Positions 14,714 through 23,308 of a stretch of 64,000 nt of DNA are shown here, piece by piece (the stretch's first letter is position 1; the number at the start of each line of letters is the position of its first letter). The stretch comes from CALMEC01 sp964531025. Lineage in GTDB: Bacteria > Actinomycetota > Thermoleophilia > Miltoncostaeales > Miltoncostaeaceae. The notes under the pieces were generated by a model that was not told where the DNA came from, searched no databases, and saw only the letters and a list, made by a program, of their open reading frames with translations. Where the stretch lies: contig CAZHDY010000001.1 in NCBI GenBank assembly GCA_964531025.1, forward strand, positions 1,674,001 through 1,738,000, in the 5' to 3' direction. The position numbers were made by a program, and so were the translations under genes.

Positions 14714-16633
14714 ATGAGGCGCGATCGACGACGGATGAGCGCCCGCGATCGTATCGGTCCGCCGCGATCCCCTCAAGCGGATCCGGCGCGGATACTCGTC
14801 CTTCTCGTCGCGCTCGGCTGGCTGGTGGTGGCGTGGATGGCGGGTGGGCTGGACACGGGGCGTCCCGGCGTCGACCGAGGCCCGGCCGGCTTCCTGCTCG
14901 CCGTGGGTGGAGCCGCGACCGTGGCCGTCGCCGTGTTCGCGCTCCGACCGGGTCATCTTCCCCGACTGGCCTGGCTGGCGGTCGGCGCCATGGCGGCGTA
15001 TGCCGCCTGGTCGGGGCTCTCCATCATGTGGGCACCCGGACCCGACCTCGCCGGGATCGTCGCCGGCCGGGCAGTCGCGGTGCTTGCCGCGCTTCTCATC
15101 GGTGTGGGGCTCGCGCGCGCTCTCCGTGATCCCGTGGCCACGTTTGCGCTGACCCTGGCTGCGGCAGCAGGTGTGTTCTCGGCGCTCGCTCTTGCCAGCC
15201 GCGTCGTCCCCGCCCTGCTCGCACCGTCGGTGGAGAAGCCCCGACTCGCATGGGGCATCGGCGCCCCCAACGCCCTGGCGCTCGTGGCGGTGATGGTCCT
15301 GCCGGGCGCCGCCCTGGCGCTCGGGTCGCGTCGGGTCTGGGAGAGGAACCTTGCGCGCATCGGTTTCGCCGTGGTGCTCCTGGTGATCGCGATGACCCAG
15401 TCGCGGACGGGTGTGCTCTCGCTGGCGCTGATGGTCACCTTGATCGTGATGCTGCAGCCGCACCGGGCGCGGACCCTGGCAGCGCTGGGTGCGGCCGTCG
15501 TCTCCGTGATCCCGGCGGTCATCTTCGCGTTCACGAACCCCGCCCTCACCCGTGACCCCGTTCTCGATACCCCTGGAGACCGCGTGGTCGAGGGGCTGGT
15601 CCTGGGCGTCCTCGTGGTCGCGGCGCTGGTGTCGACCGTGGTCTTCGCCCAGGTGTTCGAGGGTGGCGCCGTGTGGATGGAGAAGGCACTTCTGGGGACG
15701 ACGCGCCGCCGCGCGGGTGCCCTGCTGGCAGGGATCGTCATTCTCGTCGGCGTGGTGGTCGTCGTCGCCATCCGGGAACGACCGGTGGGCGATGGTGCCG
15801 GACGCTTCGTGAGCGTCGACTCCAACAACCGCGGGGAATGGTGGCGGGAGGCGCGGGAGGCCGCCCTGGACGCGCCCGTCGTGGGCAACGGTGCCGGCAG
15901 TTTCCCGTACCTGCACTTGCGCGAACGCAAGGTCGACGTGTCGCAGCTTCAGGTTCGTGACCCGCATCAGATGGTCCTTGGCACGCTCGCCGAGCTCGGC
16001 CTCATCGGCTTCGCCCTCGGAGCGACGGTGCTGGTGGCGACGGGGATGGCGGCACGCAGGCTGGGTTCCCGTGCGGCTCCCGCCGTTGCCGTCCTCGGGG
16101 TCTTCCTCCTGCACTCTCAGCTCGACTACACGTGGTCGATCCCCGCAACGGCGATGATCGCCGCCGCGGCGGCGGGGATCATCGTGGGGGCGCTGCCGCC
16201 TCCTCCGCCGACGGAGCCGTTGTCGCGTCGACGTATCGCGATCTGTGCGGTCGGTGTCCCGGTCCTGGTCGCGGTGTGGATCGGTGCCTGGGTGGTCTGG
16301 AGTGCCGGATCACTGGTCCAGCGGTCGATCGAGCTCGGTAACCGGGGTGAGTGGGCCGAGTCCCTCGAGGTCGCGCGTCAGGCGACCGATCGAAATCCGC
16401 TCGCCATCCGGGGTCTTCTGCAGGAGGCCCGGGCGTCGCTCGAGCTGGGTGATCGGGCCGGCGCGATCGCCGCCGCGCGCGAGGCGACGTCTCGGCAGCC
16501 CGACAGCGCCATCGCGTGGAGCTGTCGTGCCGGGGTCCTGCCGGAGGGGCACGCGAGGGCGTCGGCGATCGCGGAGGTGCTCCGTCTGAGCCCGGCTTGG
16601 ACGGCCGAAATGCGCTGCCGGCCCGACTGGTGA
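14714..16633 (+). CDS. O-antigen-ligase/Wzy-like membrane protein with TPR tail
   Basis: A 639-residue polytopic membrane protein with about a dozen hydrophobic segments. The large loop contains NRGEWWREAREAALDAPVVG and then GNGAGSFPYLHL and DPHQMVLGTLAELG, the signature of O-antigen ligase and Wzy-type polymerases that act on lipid-linked glycans outside the membrane. The last ~100 residues are a TPR-like region (RGEWAESLEVARQATDRNP, ELGDRAGAIAAAREATSRQP). ATG at 14714 is preferred; the frame is open upstream but reads unlike protein. It may work with the exopolysaccharide genes near 30-35 kb. Its own substrate is unknown. Confidence 0.82.
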   Translation: MRRDRRRMSARDRIGPPRSPQADPARILVLLVALGWLVVAWMAGGLDTGRPGVDRGPAGFLLAVGGAATVAVAVFALRPGHLPRLAWLAVGAMAAYAAWSGLSIMWAPGPDLAGIVAGRAVAVLAALLIGVGLARALRDPVATFALTLAAAAGVFSALALASRVVPALLAPSVEKPRLAWGIGAPNALALVAVMVLPGAALALGSRRVWERNLARIGFAVVLLVIAMTQSRTGVLSLALMVTLIVMLQPHRARTLAALGAAVVSVIPAVIFAFTNPALTRDPVLDTPGDRVVEGLVLGVLVVAALVSTVVFAQVFEGGAVWMEKALLGTTRRRAGALLAGIVILVGVVVVVAIRERPVGDGAGRFVSVDSNNRGEWWREAREAALDAPVVGNGAGSFPYLHLRERKVDVSQLQVRDPHQMVLGTLAELGLIGFALGATVLVATGMAARRLGSRAAPAVAVLGVFLLHSQLDYTWSIPATAMIAAAAAGIIVGALPPPPPTEPLSRRRIAICAVGVPVLVAVWIGAWVVWSAGSLVQRSIELGNRGEWAESLEVARQATDRNPLAIRGLLQEARASLELGDRAGAIAAAREATSRQPDSAIAWSCRAGVLPEGHARASAIAEVLRLSPAWTAEMRCRPDW

Positions 16634-16693
16634 CACTCGGTCGGAGGTGGTCTCAGGGCTTCGTGATCCGATGCGGCCGGATCTGTGTCCGTG

Positions 16694-17443
16694 TCAGCGG
16701 GCCGGCGACTTCCCCCGAAGGCGCCTCAGCTGCGGGACCCGGGTGGCGGCCTCCTTCACGATCCCCCCGCCCATCTTCGACTGTCCCCGCACACGCTCGG
16801 TGAACGTGATCGGGATCTCCTTCACGGTGAACCCGGCGAGGATGGTCCGGTAGGTCATCTCGATCTGGAACACGTAGCCGGCTGCGGCCACGTCGTCGAG
16901 TGGCACCGTATCCAGAACCGTCCGGCGGAAACACTTGAAGCCCCCGGTGAGATCGCGGATCCGGAGGCCGAGCACCAGGCGGGCGTAGGCCGAACCCGCA
17001 CGGCTGATGAGCCGGCGCAGCGGACCCCATCGTGCGACACCCCCGCCGGTGACGTATCGGGACCCCAGTACGAGGTCGGCGTGCTCGGCCGCCGCCACCA
17101 GCCGCGGGACATCACGCGGGTCGTGGGAGAAGTCGGCGTCCATCTCGACGATGAGCTGCGCGCCCCGTTCGAGCGCGACGCGGAAGCCGGCGAGGTAGGC
17201 CGGCCCGATGCCCTCCTTCGCCGTCCGGCGCAGTACATCGACGCGATCGTCGCGTTCGCGGATGCGGTCGACGATGTCGGCGGTGCCGTCGGGTGAGCCG
17301 TCATCCACCACCAGGATGTGGGCGTCCAGTGACTCCGCATCGAAGACCCCGAGGAGCGTGGTCGTCATCTCCTCGATGTTCTCGGCTTCGTTGTAGGTCG
17401 GGATCACCACCCACACCGGGCCGGGCGGCCACGTGGGGGTCAT
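16694..17443 (-). CDS. GT2 glycosyltransferase, polyprenol-phosphate mannose synthase type
   Basis: A 249-residue family 2 glycosyltransferase without membrane helices. VVIPTYNEAENIEEM, ILVVDDGSPDGTADI and EMDADFSHDP are the nucleotide-sugar and metal motifs of the Dpm1/Ppm1 type. GIGPAYLAGF and LTGGFKCFRR also match. The likely product is polyprenyl-phosphate mannose or a related sugar used by membrane glycosyltransferases. It overlaps the stop of the upstream unknown gene by ATGA, so the two are expressed together. Confidence 0.88.
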   Translation of the reverse strand: MTPTWPPGPVWVVIPTYNEAENIEEMTTTLLGVFDAESLDAHILVVDDGSPDGTADIVDRIRERDDRVDVLRRTAKEGIGPAYLAGFRVALERGAQLIVEMDADFSHDPRDVPRLVAAAEHADLVLGSRYVTGGGVARWGPLRRLISRAGSAYARLVLGLRIRDLTGGFKCFRRTVLDTVPLDDVAAAGYVFQIEMTYRTILAGFTVKEIPITFTERVRGQSKMGGGIVKEAATRVPQLRRLRGKSPAR

Positions 17444-18357
17444 GAGCGGATCACGCTCGAGAAGACGATCGGGCCGTCGATCGCGAAGCGCCTGCTGCCC
17501 GAGTCACGTCCGCGCGGGATATCCGTCATCTCGACGGCGAGAACCGAGGCCTCGGGGTTGAGCGCGGGGACGGCCTCGTAGGCGCACTGGCTCCAGGTGT
17601 CATCCGCCGTTCCGGTGAGCGCGGTGAGGTGGTAGGTCGTGCCGACGTCGTCCCACGCCGCCAGGTGGGCGCGGCCCACGGCGGGCGCTGCGCTTTCGGC
17701 GTCCTCCGGGCCGAGAGCGACCACGTTGGCGATCCAGCGGTCCGAATAGCGCTCGACGGCGGTCAGGCAGAGCGCTGACCCCTCCACGAGGCGCGCCTGG
17801 CCGACGGGGAGCACCCCGTCGAAGAGCGCACGTGCCCGCGCCGGCACCGCCTGGACCCTTTCCGGGGCCTCGGATTCGGCGGGTCGCGTGGGCGCGTCGC
17901 TCAGCGTCCGCGGGGGCCGGAGGTCGACGTCCACGGACCACGGTCCCTCCGAGAGTTCGCGCACCACTCCGCGCTCGCCACGGGCCGGATTGACCCGCTG
18001 GACGCTGTCGATGTCCAGATGCAGCGTGTGCGCCTCGGACGGGATGGCGGGGGAGAGCCAGACGGTCGTCTCCACCTGGCCGAGACCCGCCGTGAGCGAG
18101 ATCGGTGTGACGGTGTAGCTACCGCCCGTGTCGTCGGAGACCGCGAGCCCCTCGCTCGGATCCCACTCCACGATGCCCGGTGTGGCGGTGAGGAGCAGGA
18201 TCGCGACGGCCGCTCCTTCCAGATGGTGCTCGACGCCCAGGCAGGCGACGAGGGTCTCGGAACTCTCACCGACCGCCCCTCCCGGGGTGAGGCCGCCGAA
18301 GCCCCCGCTGTTACGCGGGACCGCGGCGAGATCGGCGGGTGGTGCGGAGGCGGTCAC
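17440..18357 (-). CDS. Hypothetical protein coupled to the GT2 gene
   Basis: A protein of about 305 residues of no family I recognise. One hydrophobic stretch (AAVAILLLTATPG) lies near the N-terminus, followed by a beta-rich sequence with several Trp and a VDVDLRPPRTL segment; it may be a beta-sandwich protein. GTG at 18357 is chosen; AGGAG lies only one base before it, too close for a normal site. A longer start at 18429 would overlap the divergent hydrolase. It is coupled to the GT2 downstream. Confidence 0.6.
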   Translation of the reverse strand: MTASAPPADLAAVPRNSGGFGGLTPGGAVGESSETLVACLGVEHHLEGAAVAILLLTATPGIVEWDPSEGLAVSDDTGGSYTVTPISLTAGLGQVETTVWLSPAIPSEAHTLHLDIDSVQRVNPARGERGVVRELSEGPWSVDVDLRPPRTLSDAPTRPAESEAPERVQAVPARARALFDGVLPVGQARLVEGSALCLTAVERYSDRWIANVVALGPEDAESAAPAVGRAHLAAWDDVGTTYHLTALTGTADDTWSQCAYEAVPALNPEASVLAVEMTDIPRGRDSGSRRFAIDGPIVFSSVIRS

Positions 18358-18362
18358 GCTCC

Positions 18363-18368
18363 TAAGAT
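18363..18368 (+). promoter_or_regulatory. -10 box of a leaderless transcript
   Basis: TAAGAT fits TANNNT and ends six bases before the GTG start of the alpha/beta hydrolase, placing the transcript start at the start codon. No -35 box is convincing. Confidence 0.45.
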
Positions 18369-18374
18369 TGCCAG

Positions 18375-19121
18375 GTGGATACGCGCCGTCATACCCTGGT
18401 CCTGCTCCACCCGTTCCCACAGGACGCATCGTTCTGGGACGCGATGCGGGCCCGCCTCACCGCGCCGGTGGACGTCATCGCCCACCAGTTCCCCGGCTTC
18501 GGCGGTCGTGTGGTGGACGAGGACCCGGACATAACGCATGTGGGCGCCGAGGTGGCCGAGATCATCATGCGCGCGGGGGGTGGGCCCGCCGTGGTGTGCG
18601 GTCTCTCGATGGGCGGCTACGTCGCCCTGGCCCTCGTGGCCGAGCATCCGCACCTGGTGGAGGGGCTCGTCCTGGCCAACACGCGCGCGGAGGCCGACTC
18701 CGCCGAGGCGCGGGCCGGTCGCGACGCCGCCATCGCCACGATCCGCAGCGCGGGGGTCGCCGCGTTCCTCGACGGCTTGATGCCCAACATGACCTCCCCT
18801 GACGCCGATCCCGATGTGGTGTTCACCGCGCGGGCCATCGCCGAGATGCAGCCGGCCGACGCCATCGTCGGTGCCCTCAAGGCATTGCGGGATCGACCCG
18901 ACCGCGTCGACCTGCTCTCCCGGATCATCGTCCCCACCGCCGTCGTGCAGGGTGGCGACGACCGGGTGACCCCTCCCGAGGCGATCGACCTGCTCGTCGC
19001 GGGTATCCCGGGCGCCGAGCGGCACTTGATCCCCGGCGTGGGCCACCTCTCGGCGCTGGAGGATCCTGGCGCTTTCGCTGCCGTGGTCGAGTCCGTGTTG
19101 CGAAGGGCGTCACCGGCGTAG
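18375..19121 (+). CDS. Alpha/beta hydrolase
   Basis: A 248-residue alpha/beta-hydrolase-fold enzyme. The nucleophile elbow is CGLSMGGY with catalytic Ser, the acid is Asp in QGGDDRVTP, and the base is His in PGVGHLSALED, so the triad is complete. LHPFPQDASFWD supplies the oxyanion strand. It resembles lactonase/esterase-type members such as 3-oxoadipate enol-lactonase, but the substrate is unknown. GTG at 18375 has no ribosome site; a -10 box six bases upstream suggests a leaderless message. Confidence 0.88.
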   Translation: MDTRRHTLVLLHPFPQDASFWDAMRARLTAPVDVIAHQFPGFGGRVVDEDPDITHVGAEVAEIIMRAGGGPAVVCGLSMGGYVALALVAEHPHLVEGLVLANTRAEADSAEARAGRDAAIATIRSAGVAAFLDGLMPNMTSPDADPDVVFTARAIAEMQPADAIVGALKALRDRPDRVDLLSRIIVPTAVVQGGDDRVTPPEAIDLLVAGIPGAERHLIPGVGHLSALEDPGAFAAVVESVLRRASPA

Positions 19122-19235
19122 CGCGGCCCACGGCACCCGCATGGGTGTCACGATGTCACGAACTGCCCCGACCTGGCTCGACTCGTGAAGGTCTCCTGCA
19201 AATCGGACCTTTCTCAGCTGGTCGTCGCGCAAGGG

Positions 19236-19268
19236 TGAAACGCCGGGTGCCTGGCACCCGACGGTTCA
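19236..19268. repeat. GGTGCCTGGCACC-type hairpin, copy 4
   Basis: The tip GGTGCCTGGCACC is at 19246-19258, extended to CGGGTGC and GCACCCG. The outer arms TGAAACG (19236-19242) and CGGTTCA (19262-19268) pair with one mismatch. It lies between two convergent genes, so it could double as a bidirectional terminator. Confidence 0.75.
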
Positions 19269-19293
19269 TTCCGGTATCGCAGACGCGCGCTGG

Positions 19294-19836
19294 CTAGTGG
19301 CTGCGTTCGGCGCGCTTGCGCTCGTAGTACGCGTGGGCCTTGGCCCGTGATCCGCAGCGATCCATCGAGCACCAGCGCCGGCTTCCGTTGCGGCTGGCGT
19401 CCAGGTAGATCATCGCGCAGTCCTCGGCGGCGCACAGGCGCACCCGCTCGAACCCCTCGCGCACGATGGCGAGCGCATCGAGGAGGATGGGGGTGATGAG
19501 GCACCCGGATGTGCCGGGGTCGGCGCGGAAGATCGGTTCCCGCGTGTCGGGATCGACCCTCAGGCGGCCCGGGGTCTCGCTCAACCATGTGTCCACGACA
19601 TCCACCATCGCGGGCGCATCATGGGAGATGAAACCCGCTCGAAGGTCGTCGCGCAGGCGGCGGATCCGCGAGAGATCGCCCTCCACCGGTGACCCCGCGG
19701 AACGGCTGCATCCCGCGAGCTGCAGCCATTCGGCGAGCAGCGAACCGTCGTCGAGAACCTCGCAGCACTCGACCGCCGTATTGCACAGATCCAGGGACGG
19801 TCGTCCCCCGACCCAGTGGAAATCCTGAATGCCCAT
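19294..19836 (-). CDS. CGNR zinc-finger (ABATE) regulator
   Basis: A 180-residue protein with the two-part build of CGNR regulators. The N-terminal half (GGRPSLDLCNTA through the Arg-rich middle) is the ABATE domain. The C-terminal zinc finger reads RVRLCAAEDCAMIYLD, then GSRRWCSMDRCGSRAKAHAYYERKR, with four Cys. These proteins are putative stress-induced transcription regulators. ATG at 19836 starts at the domain boundary; the longer upstream frame runs across the divergent promoter. The neighbour across that promoter is an alpha/beta-hydrolase-like gene, a likely target. Confidence 0.85.
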   Translation of the reverse strand: MGIQDFHWVGGRPSLDLCNTAVECCEVLDDGSLLAEWLQLAGCSRSAGSPVEGDLSRIRRLRDDLRAGFISHDAPAMVDVVDTWLSETPGRLRVDPDTREPIFRADPGTSGCLITPILLDALAIVREGFERVRLCAAEDCAMIYLDASRNGSRRWCSMDRCGSRAKAHAYYERKRAERSH

Positions 19837-19869
19837 TGACGATCGATAGGTTCCTGACGTATTCTTCCT

Positions 19870-19877
19870 TACCGGTA
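19870..19877. promoter_or_regulatory. TACCGGTA palindrome in the CGNR/hydrolase divergent region
   Basis: A perfect 8-bp palindrome in an unusually AT-rich stretch between the two divergent starts. It could be an operator for the CGNR regulator. The evidence is only position and symmetry. Confidence 0.3.
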
Positions 19878-19912
19878 AATCCATATCACACTGGTTAGCA
19901 ACAGGAGTATCG

Positions 19913-20614
19913 ATGCCTTCCCTGCCCCCGGCGATCACGCTGAAGGCCCACGAAATCGGCAAGGGCCCCCTTGTCGTCGCTCTTCACGACCTCGGTCGCG
20001 ACGGACAAGCCATGCTGCGCGCGCTCAAACCGCTCGGCAAGCGCTACCGCGTCGTCGCCCCCGACCTCCGTGGACATGGGGCTTCGCCGGTACCGTCAGG
20101 CCCGTGGAGCATCGATGACTTCGCCTCCGATGTCTCGCGGCTCATCGCCGCCGAGGGCGGCGACGCGATCGTCGTCGGACTCGGCCTGGGCGCCGCTGCC
20201 GCACTCACGCTGACCCTCGGTCACCCCGGTCTCGTCTCGGCGCTCGTCGTGAGCGGCGCCGGCGCGCGGGCCGAGGACATCGAGGGACAGGAGCGCTGGG
20301 CCCGTGTCGCGCGGATGATCCGTGAGCGGGGCGGCTCGGAGGGCGTGGCCCTCGCGGCCGAGGCCATGGGCACCCGCCCGGACCTCCGCGGTGCGCTGGT
20401 CCAGATCGAGCCCCCCGTGTTCGTGCTCGCCGGCGCCGGTGACCGCGCCTACCCGCTCGACACCCAGGAGGAGCTCGCACGCTCGCTGCCGGGTGCGAAG
20501 TTCGCGCAGGTGGATGCCGGTCACGACCTCATCGGTGAGAAGCCCGGTGAGCTCATCGCCGCGGTCGACTGGATCGCCCGTGCGGCGGCCAATCGCCTCA
20601 CGGTGGCCGCCTGA
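19913..20614 (+). CDS. Alpha/beta-hydrolase-fold protein lacking the nucleophile
   Basis: A 233-residue alpha/beta hydrolase homologue. APDLRGHGAS and the later acid and base positions (AGAGDRAYP, DAGHDLIG) are present. The nucleophile elbow, however, reads VGLGLGA, so the catalytic Ser is replaced by Gly91. It is therefore probably not an esterase and may bind a ligand or work by another chemistry. AGGAG lies 6 nt before the ATG. It is divergent from the CGNR regulator and followed by a strong hairpin. Confidence 0.8.
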   Translation: MPSLPPAITLKAHEIGKGPLVVALHDLGRDGQAMLRALKPLGKRYRVVAPDLRGHGASPVPSGPWSIDDFASDVSRLIAAEGGDAIVVGLGLGAAAALTLTLGHPGLVSALVVSGAGARAEDIEGQERWARVARMIRERGGSEGVALAAEAMGTRPDLRGALVQIEPPVFVLAGAGDRAYPLDTQEELARSLPGAKFAQVDAGHDLIGEKPGELIAAVDWIARAAANRLTVAA

Positions 20615-20630
20615 CCTGAGGATCTGTGGT

Positions 20631-20662
20631 GGTGAGCGGAGCCGCCGACGGTTCCGCTCGCC
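20631..20662 (+). terminator. Hairpin after the alpha/beta-hydrolase gene
   Basis: The arms GGTGAGCGGAGCC (20631-20643) and GGTTCCGCTCGCC (20650-20662) form a 13-bp stem with two wobble-type pairs and a 6-nt loop, 17 nt after the stop. No T-run is seen. Confidence 0.65.
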
Positions 20663-20813
20663 ATCCCGCCTGTCGCGAACCGGTGACGGGGCGGAAATGA
20701 GGTTGCCGACCGGTCTCCTTCGATCGTCGTCGCCTCGTGATGTGCCGGACGCCCGACGGTGCAGGGGCCGTAGACTCCTGCCGTAAATCCGCACCCCTTC
20801 CAAGAGGTCACTC

Positions 20814-22019
20814 ATGAAGCGCACGTCCGCCCTGCTCGCCGGGATCGCCGAGTCCGCCACGCTGGCGGTCGACGCGAAGGCGAAGGCCCTCAAGGCGCAG
20901 GGAGAGAACATCATCGGGTTCGGTGCCGGTGAGCCGGACTTCCCGACCCCGGATCACGTCGTCGAAGCCGCCGCAGCGGCCTGTCGCGATCCGAAGAACC
21001 ACCGCTACAGCCCCGCGGCCGGCCTGCCCGAGCTGCGCGAGGCCATCGCGGCCAAGACGCTGCGCGACTCCGGTTACTCGTGCGAGGCGTCGCAGATCCT
21101 CGTGACCAACGGCGGTAAGCACGCGGTGTTCGTGGCGCTCGCCGCGCTCTGCGACCCGGGCGACGAGGTCATCTGCCCGGCCCCGTACTGGACCACCTAT
21201 CCGGAGGCCATCACCCTGGCGAGCGGCGTCCCGGTGGTGGTGCAGACCGACGAGACCTCCGGCTTCAAGGTGACCATCGACCAGCTGGACGCGGCGAAGA
21301 CCGATCGCACCAAGGCCCTTCTCTTCGTCAGCCCCGACAACCCCAGCGGTGCGATCTACACGCCGGACGAGGTCGCGGCCATCGGACGCTGGGCCGTCGA
21401 CAACGGGGTCTGGGTCCTGACGGACGAGATCTACGAGCACCTCGTCTACGGCGACAACGAGTTCGCCAGCATGCCGACGCTCGTGCCCGAGCTGGCCGAT
21501 CAGTGCATCGTGGTGAACGGCGTCGCCAAGACCTACGCGATGACCGGCTGGCGGGTGGGCTGGGTCATCGCTCCGAAGGACGTGGCCAAGGCGACCATCA
21601 ACTTCCAGTCGCACACGACCTCCAACGTCGCCAACGTGTCGCAGATCGCGGCGCTCACGGCGATCAGCGGCGACCAGTCGTCGGTCGGCGTCATGCGCGA
21701 GGCGTTCGCCCGCCGGGCCGAGACCATGCACCGGATGCTGAACGCGATCCCCGGTGTCGAGGCCATCGAGCCCCAGGGGGCCTTCTACGGCTACCCCAAC
21801 ATGAAAGCGCTTCTGGGGAGGCCGCTGGGGCCCAACGGCACCGTCAGCGCGACGACGCTCGAACTCGCCGACGCGATCCTGGGCGAGGCCGGCGTGGCCT
21901 TCGTCCCCGGTGAGGCGTTCGGCACGCCCGGCTACGCACGCTTCAGCTTCGCGATGGCCGACGCGGACATGGAGGAGGGCATCCGCCGCATCCACGAATG
22001 GGTGGACGCCGGAAGCTGA
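20814..22019 (+). CDS. aspC: Aspartate aminotransferase (class I, Thermus type)
   Basis: A PLP-dependent aminotransferase of 401 residues interconverting aspartate and oxaloacetate with glutamate and 2-oxoglutarate. Hallmarks are GAGEPDFPTP, YWTTYPE, VSPDNPSGAIY with the PLP-contact Asn, DEIYEHLVYGD, and the Schiff-base Lys in NGVAKTYAMTGWRVGW. The C-terminal carboxylate-binding Arg is in YARFSFA. AGAGG lies just before the ATG. It is alone on its strand, with a non-coding gap of about 200 bp upstream. Other keto-acid substrates are possible. Confidence 0.92.
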   Translation: MKRTSALLAGIAESATLAVDAKAKALKAQGENIIGFGAGEPDFPTPDHVVEAAAAACRDPKNHRYSPAAGLPELREAIAAKTLRDSGYSCEASQILVTNGGKHAVFVALAALCDPGDEVICPAPYWTTYPEAITLASGVPVVVQTDETSGFKVTIDQLDAAKTDRTKALLFVSPDNPSGAIYTPDEVAAIGRWAVDNGVWVLTDEIYEHLVYGDNEFASMPTLVPELADQCIVVNGVAKTYAMTGWRVGWVIAPKDVAKATINFQSHTTSNVANVSQIAALTAISGDQSSVGVMREAFARRAETMHRMLNAIPGVEAIEPQGAFYGYPNMKALLGRPLGPNGTVSATTLELADAILGEAGVAFVPGEAFGTPGYARFSFAMADADMEEGIRRIHEWVDAGS

Positions 22020-22220
22020 ACCTGCGCGGTCGGTGGCGGACATGTTCGTCCGTCACCGACCGATGTGAGACCGCTCGGGCTCGGTCGGGTCCTCCGCGGT
22101 CGCCGCCGGCCGGTGGACCGGCGTTCACGTGGTGAACCTGCATACCGTCCGCATGGGTGGCGGATGCAGGCCGCGTGCCATCCTTGTCCTGACGCAACCA
22201 CTCCTGAAGGAGCCTCCCCG

Positions 22221-22532
22221 ATGACCGTGCTCTTCTTTGTGATCCTCATCATCGTCTTGCTGACGGTCAGTGGGATCATGGGCGTCCTCGCCTGGATGGC
22301 GGGATGGGCGCTCGTCGGTCTCATCGTCGGGTTCCTCGCCAAGTTCCTGGTCCGCGATGGTGGCGGGCTCGGTGTCCTGGCAACGATGCTCGCCGGTATC
22401 GCCGGTGCCATCGGCGGCGGCCTCATCGCCGAGGTGTTCAACGTCGACAGCCGCTTCGTCCAGTTCCTGATCGCGCTTCTCGTCGCGGCGATCGTCACGG
22501 CCGCCACGGCGGCCTCGCGTCAGCGGCGCTGA
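22221..22532 (+). CDS. GlsB/YeaQ/YmgE-family small membrane protein
   Basis: A 103-residue protein with three or four hydrophobic segments and glycine-rich turns (GLGVLATMLAGIAGAIGGG), matching the transglycosylase-associated (YeaQ/YmgE) family linked to envelope stress. ATG at 22221 has AGGAG 8 nt upstream. It is followed by a strong bidirectional hairpin. Confidence 0.85.
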   Translation: MTVLFFVILIIVLLTVSGIMGVLAWMAGWALVGLIVGFLAKFLVRDGGGLGVLATMLAGIAGAIGGGLIAEVFNVDSRFVQFLIALLVAAIVTAATAASRQRR

Positions 22533-22546
22533 CGACGTGAACAGAC

Positions 22547-22577
22547 GGGTGACGCACCCCTTGGGGATGCGTCACCC
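22547..22577. terminator. Bidirectional terminator
   Basis: The arms GGGTGACGCA and TGCGTCACCC, plus an inner CCCC/GGGG pair, form a long near-perfect stem between two convergent genes. Confidence 0.85.
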
Positions 22578-22584
22578 GACACGA

Positions 22585-23085
22585 CTATGCGTCGTCACCT
22601 CCGGTGACCTCAACGGCTGGGAACTCGCCGTTGGCGACCTGCGCCAGCGCGCGGATGATGCTCACGCAGGTGGCGTCGCTCACGGCGACCTGGACGATGC
22701 TCTCGTCCTGATCCTGGAACGCGACGGTCCAGTGCGGGACGAGCCCTTCCGGAGTGTCCTGCGGCGGGGTCACCGACATCCCGGTGAGCTGCGGCGACAG
22801 TACCCAGAACATGCCCTCGGGCAGGCCGGTGATCTCGGGTTGCCAGTTGAGCGCCTCGGGCGGGAGCTGCTGACGCATGGGCTCGGCCTGGGTGAAGGCA
22901 CCCATCATGCCCTCGGCATCGCCCTTGCTGATGGGCACGTGCATGGCCATGTTCGGGCCGGACCGGAACTCCAGCATGGCGGCGGGCTCGGTGCCGGGCT
23001 CCGGCGGAGCCTCCCCCTCGGGCACCTCGAACTCGACGGGGTGGCAGTGGAACTCGGTCGCGTGAAATCCAATGGTCATTCTCAT
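22585..23085 (-). CDS. Hypothetical acidic protein
   Basis: A 166-residue acidic, Pro/Glu-rich soluble protein of unknown family, with no signal peptide. The N-terminal strand MRMTIGFHATEFHCHPVEFEV suggests a beta-start domain. The centre is rich in Met and Gly and the C-terminus forms a helix (ATCVSIIRALAQVANGEFP). Start is ATG at 23085 or 23079. It ends at the bidirectional terminator. Confidence 0.6.
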   Translation of the reverse strand: MRMTIGFHATEFHCHPVEFEVPEGEAPPEPGTEPAAMLEFRSGPNMAMHVPISKGDAEGMMGAFTQAEPMRQQLPPEALNWQPEITGLPEGMFWVLSPQLTGMSVTPPQDTPEGLVPHWTVAFQDQDESIVQVAVSDATCVSIIRALAQVANGEFPAVEVTGGDDA

Positions 23086-23308
23086 GCGACGGATGTTGTC
23101 ACACCGCCTGTCGGGTGCGACGTGAGCAAGGGTGTCCTCCGGATGTCCGGTATCAGGCAGGACACCCCGATCTGCGCGGCGACACTTTCCTTGCCGAATA
23201 ACAAGTCAGAGGTACGGTGTCTTCCTCGGGGCCGAGGAAGACACCGATCCTGGACGGGTTCATCTGAGCGATGTTTGGCTCGGTCGGATCCGCCCGCCCG
23301 CGGCGGTC

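Noticed and set aside
14699..16114. Long minus-strand frame opposite the O-antigen-ligase-like gene
   Set aside because: It is rich in His, Arg and Asp repeats and has no domain; shadow of the sense gene. Only its last ~60 codons before lepB were kept as doubtful.
19145..19161. Short direct repeat TGTCACGA twice after the hydrolase gene
   Set aside because: Only two 8-base copies; no functional context.
20808..22043. 411-codon minus-strand frame opposite aspC
   Set aside because: Codon shadow of the aminotransferase gene; no motif.
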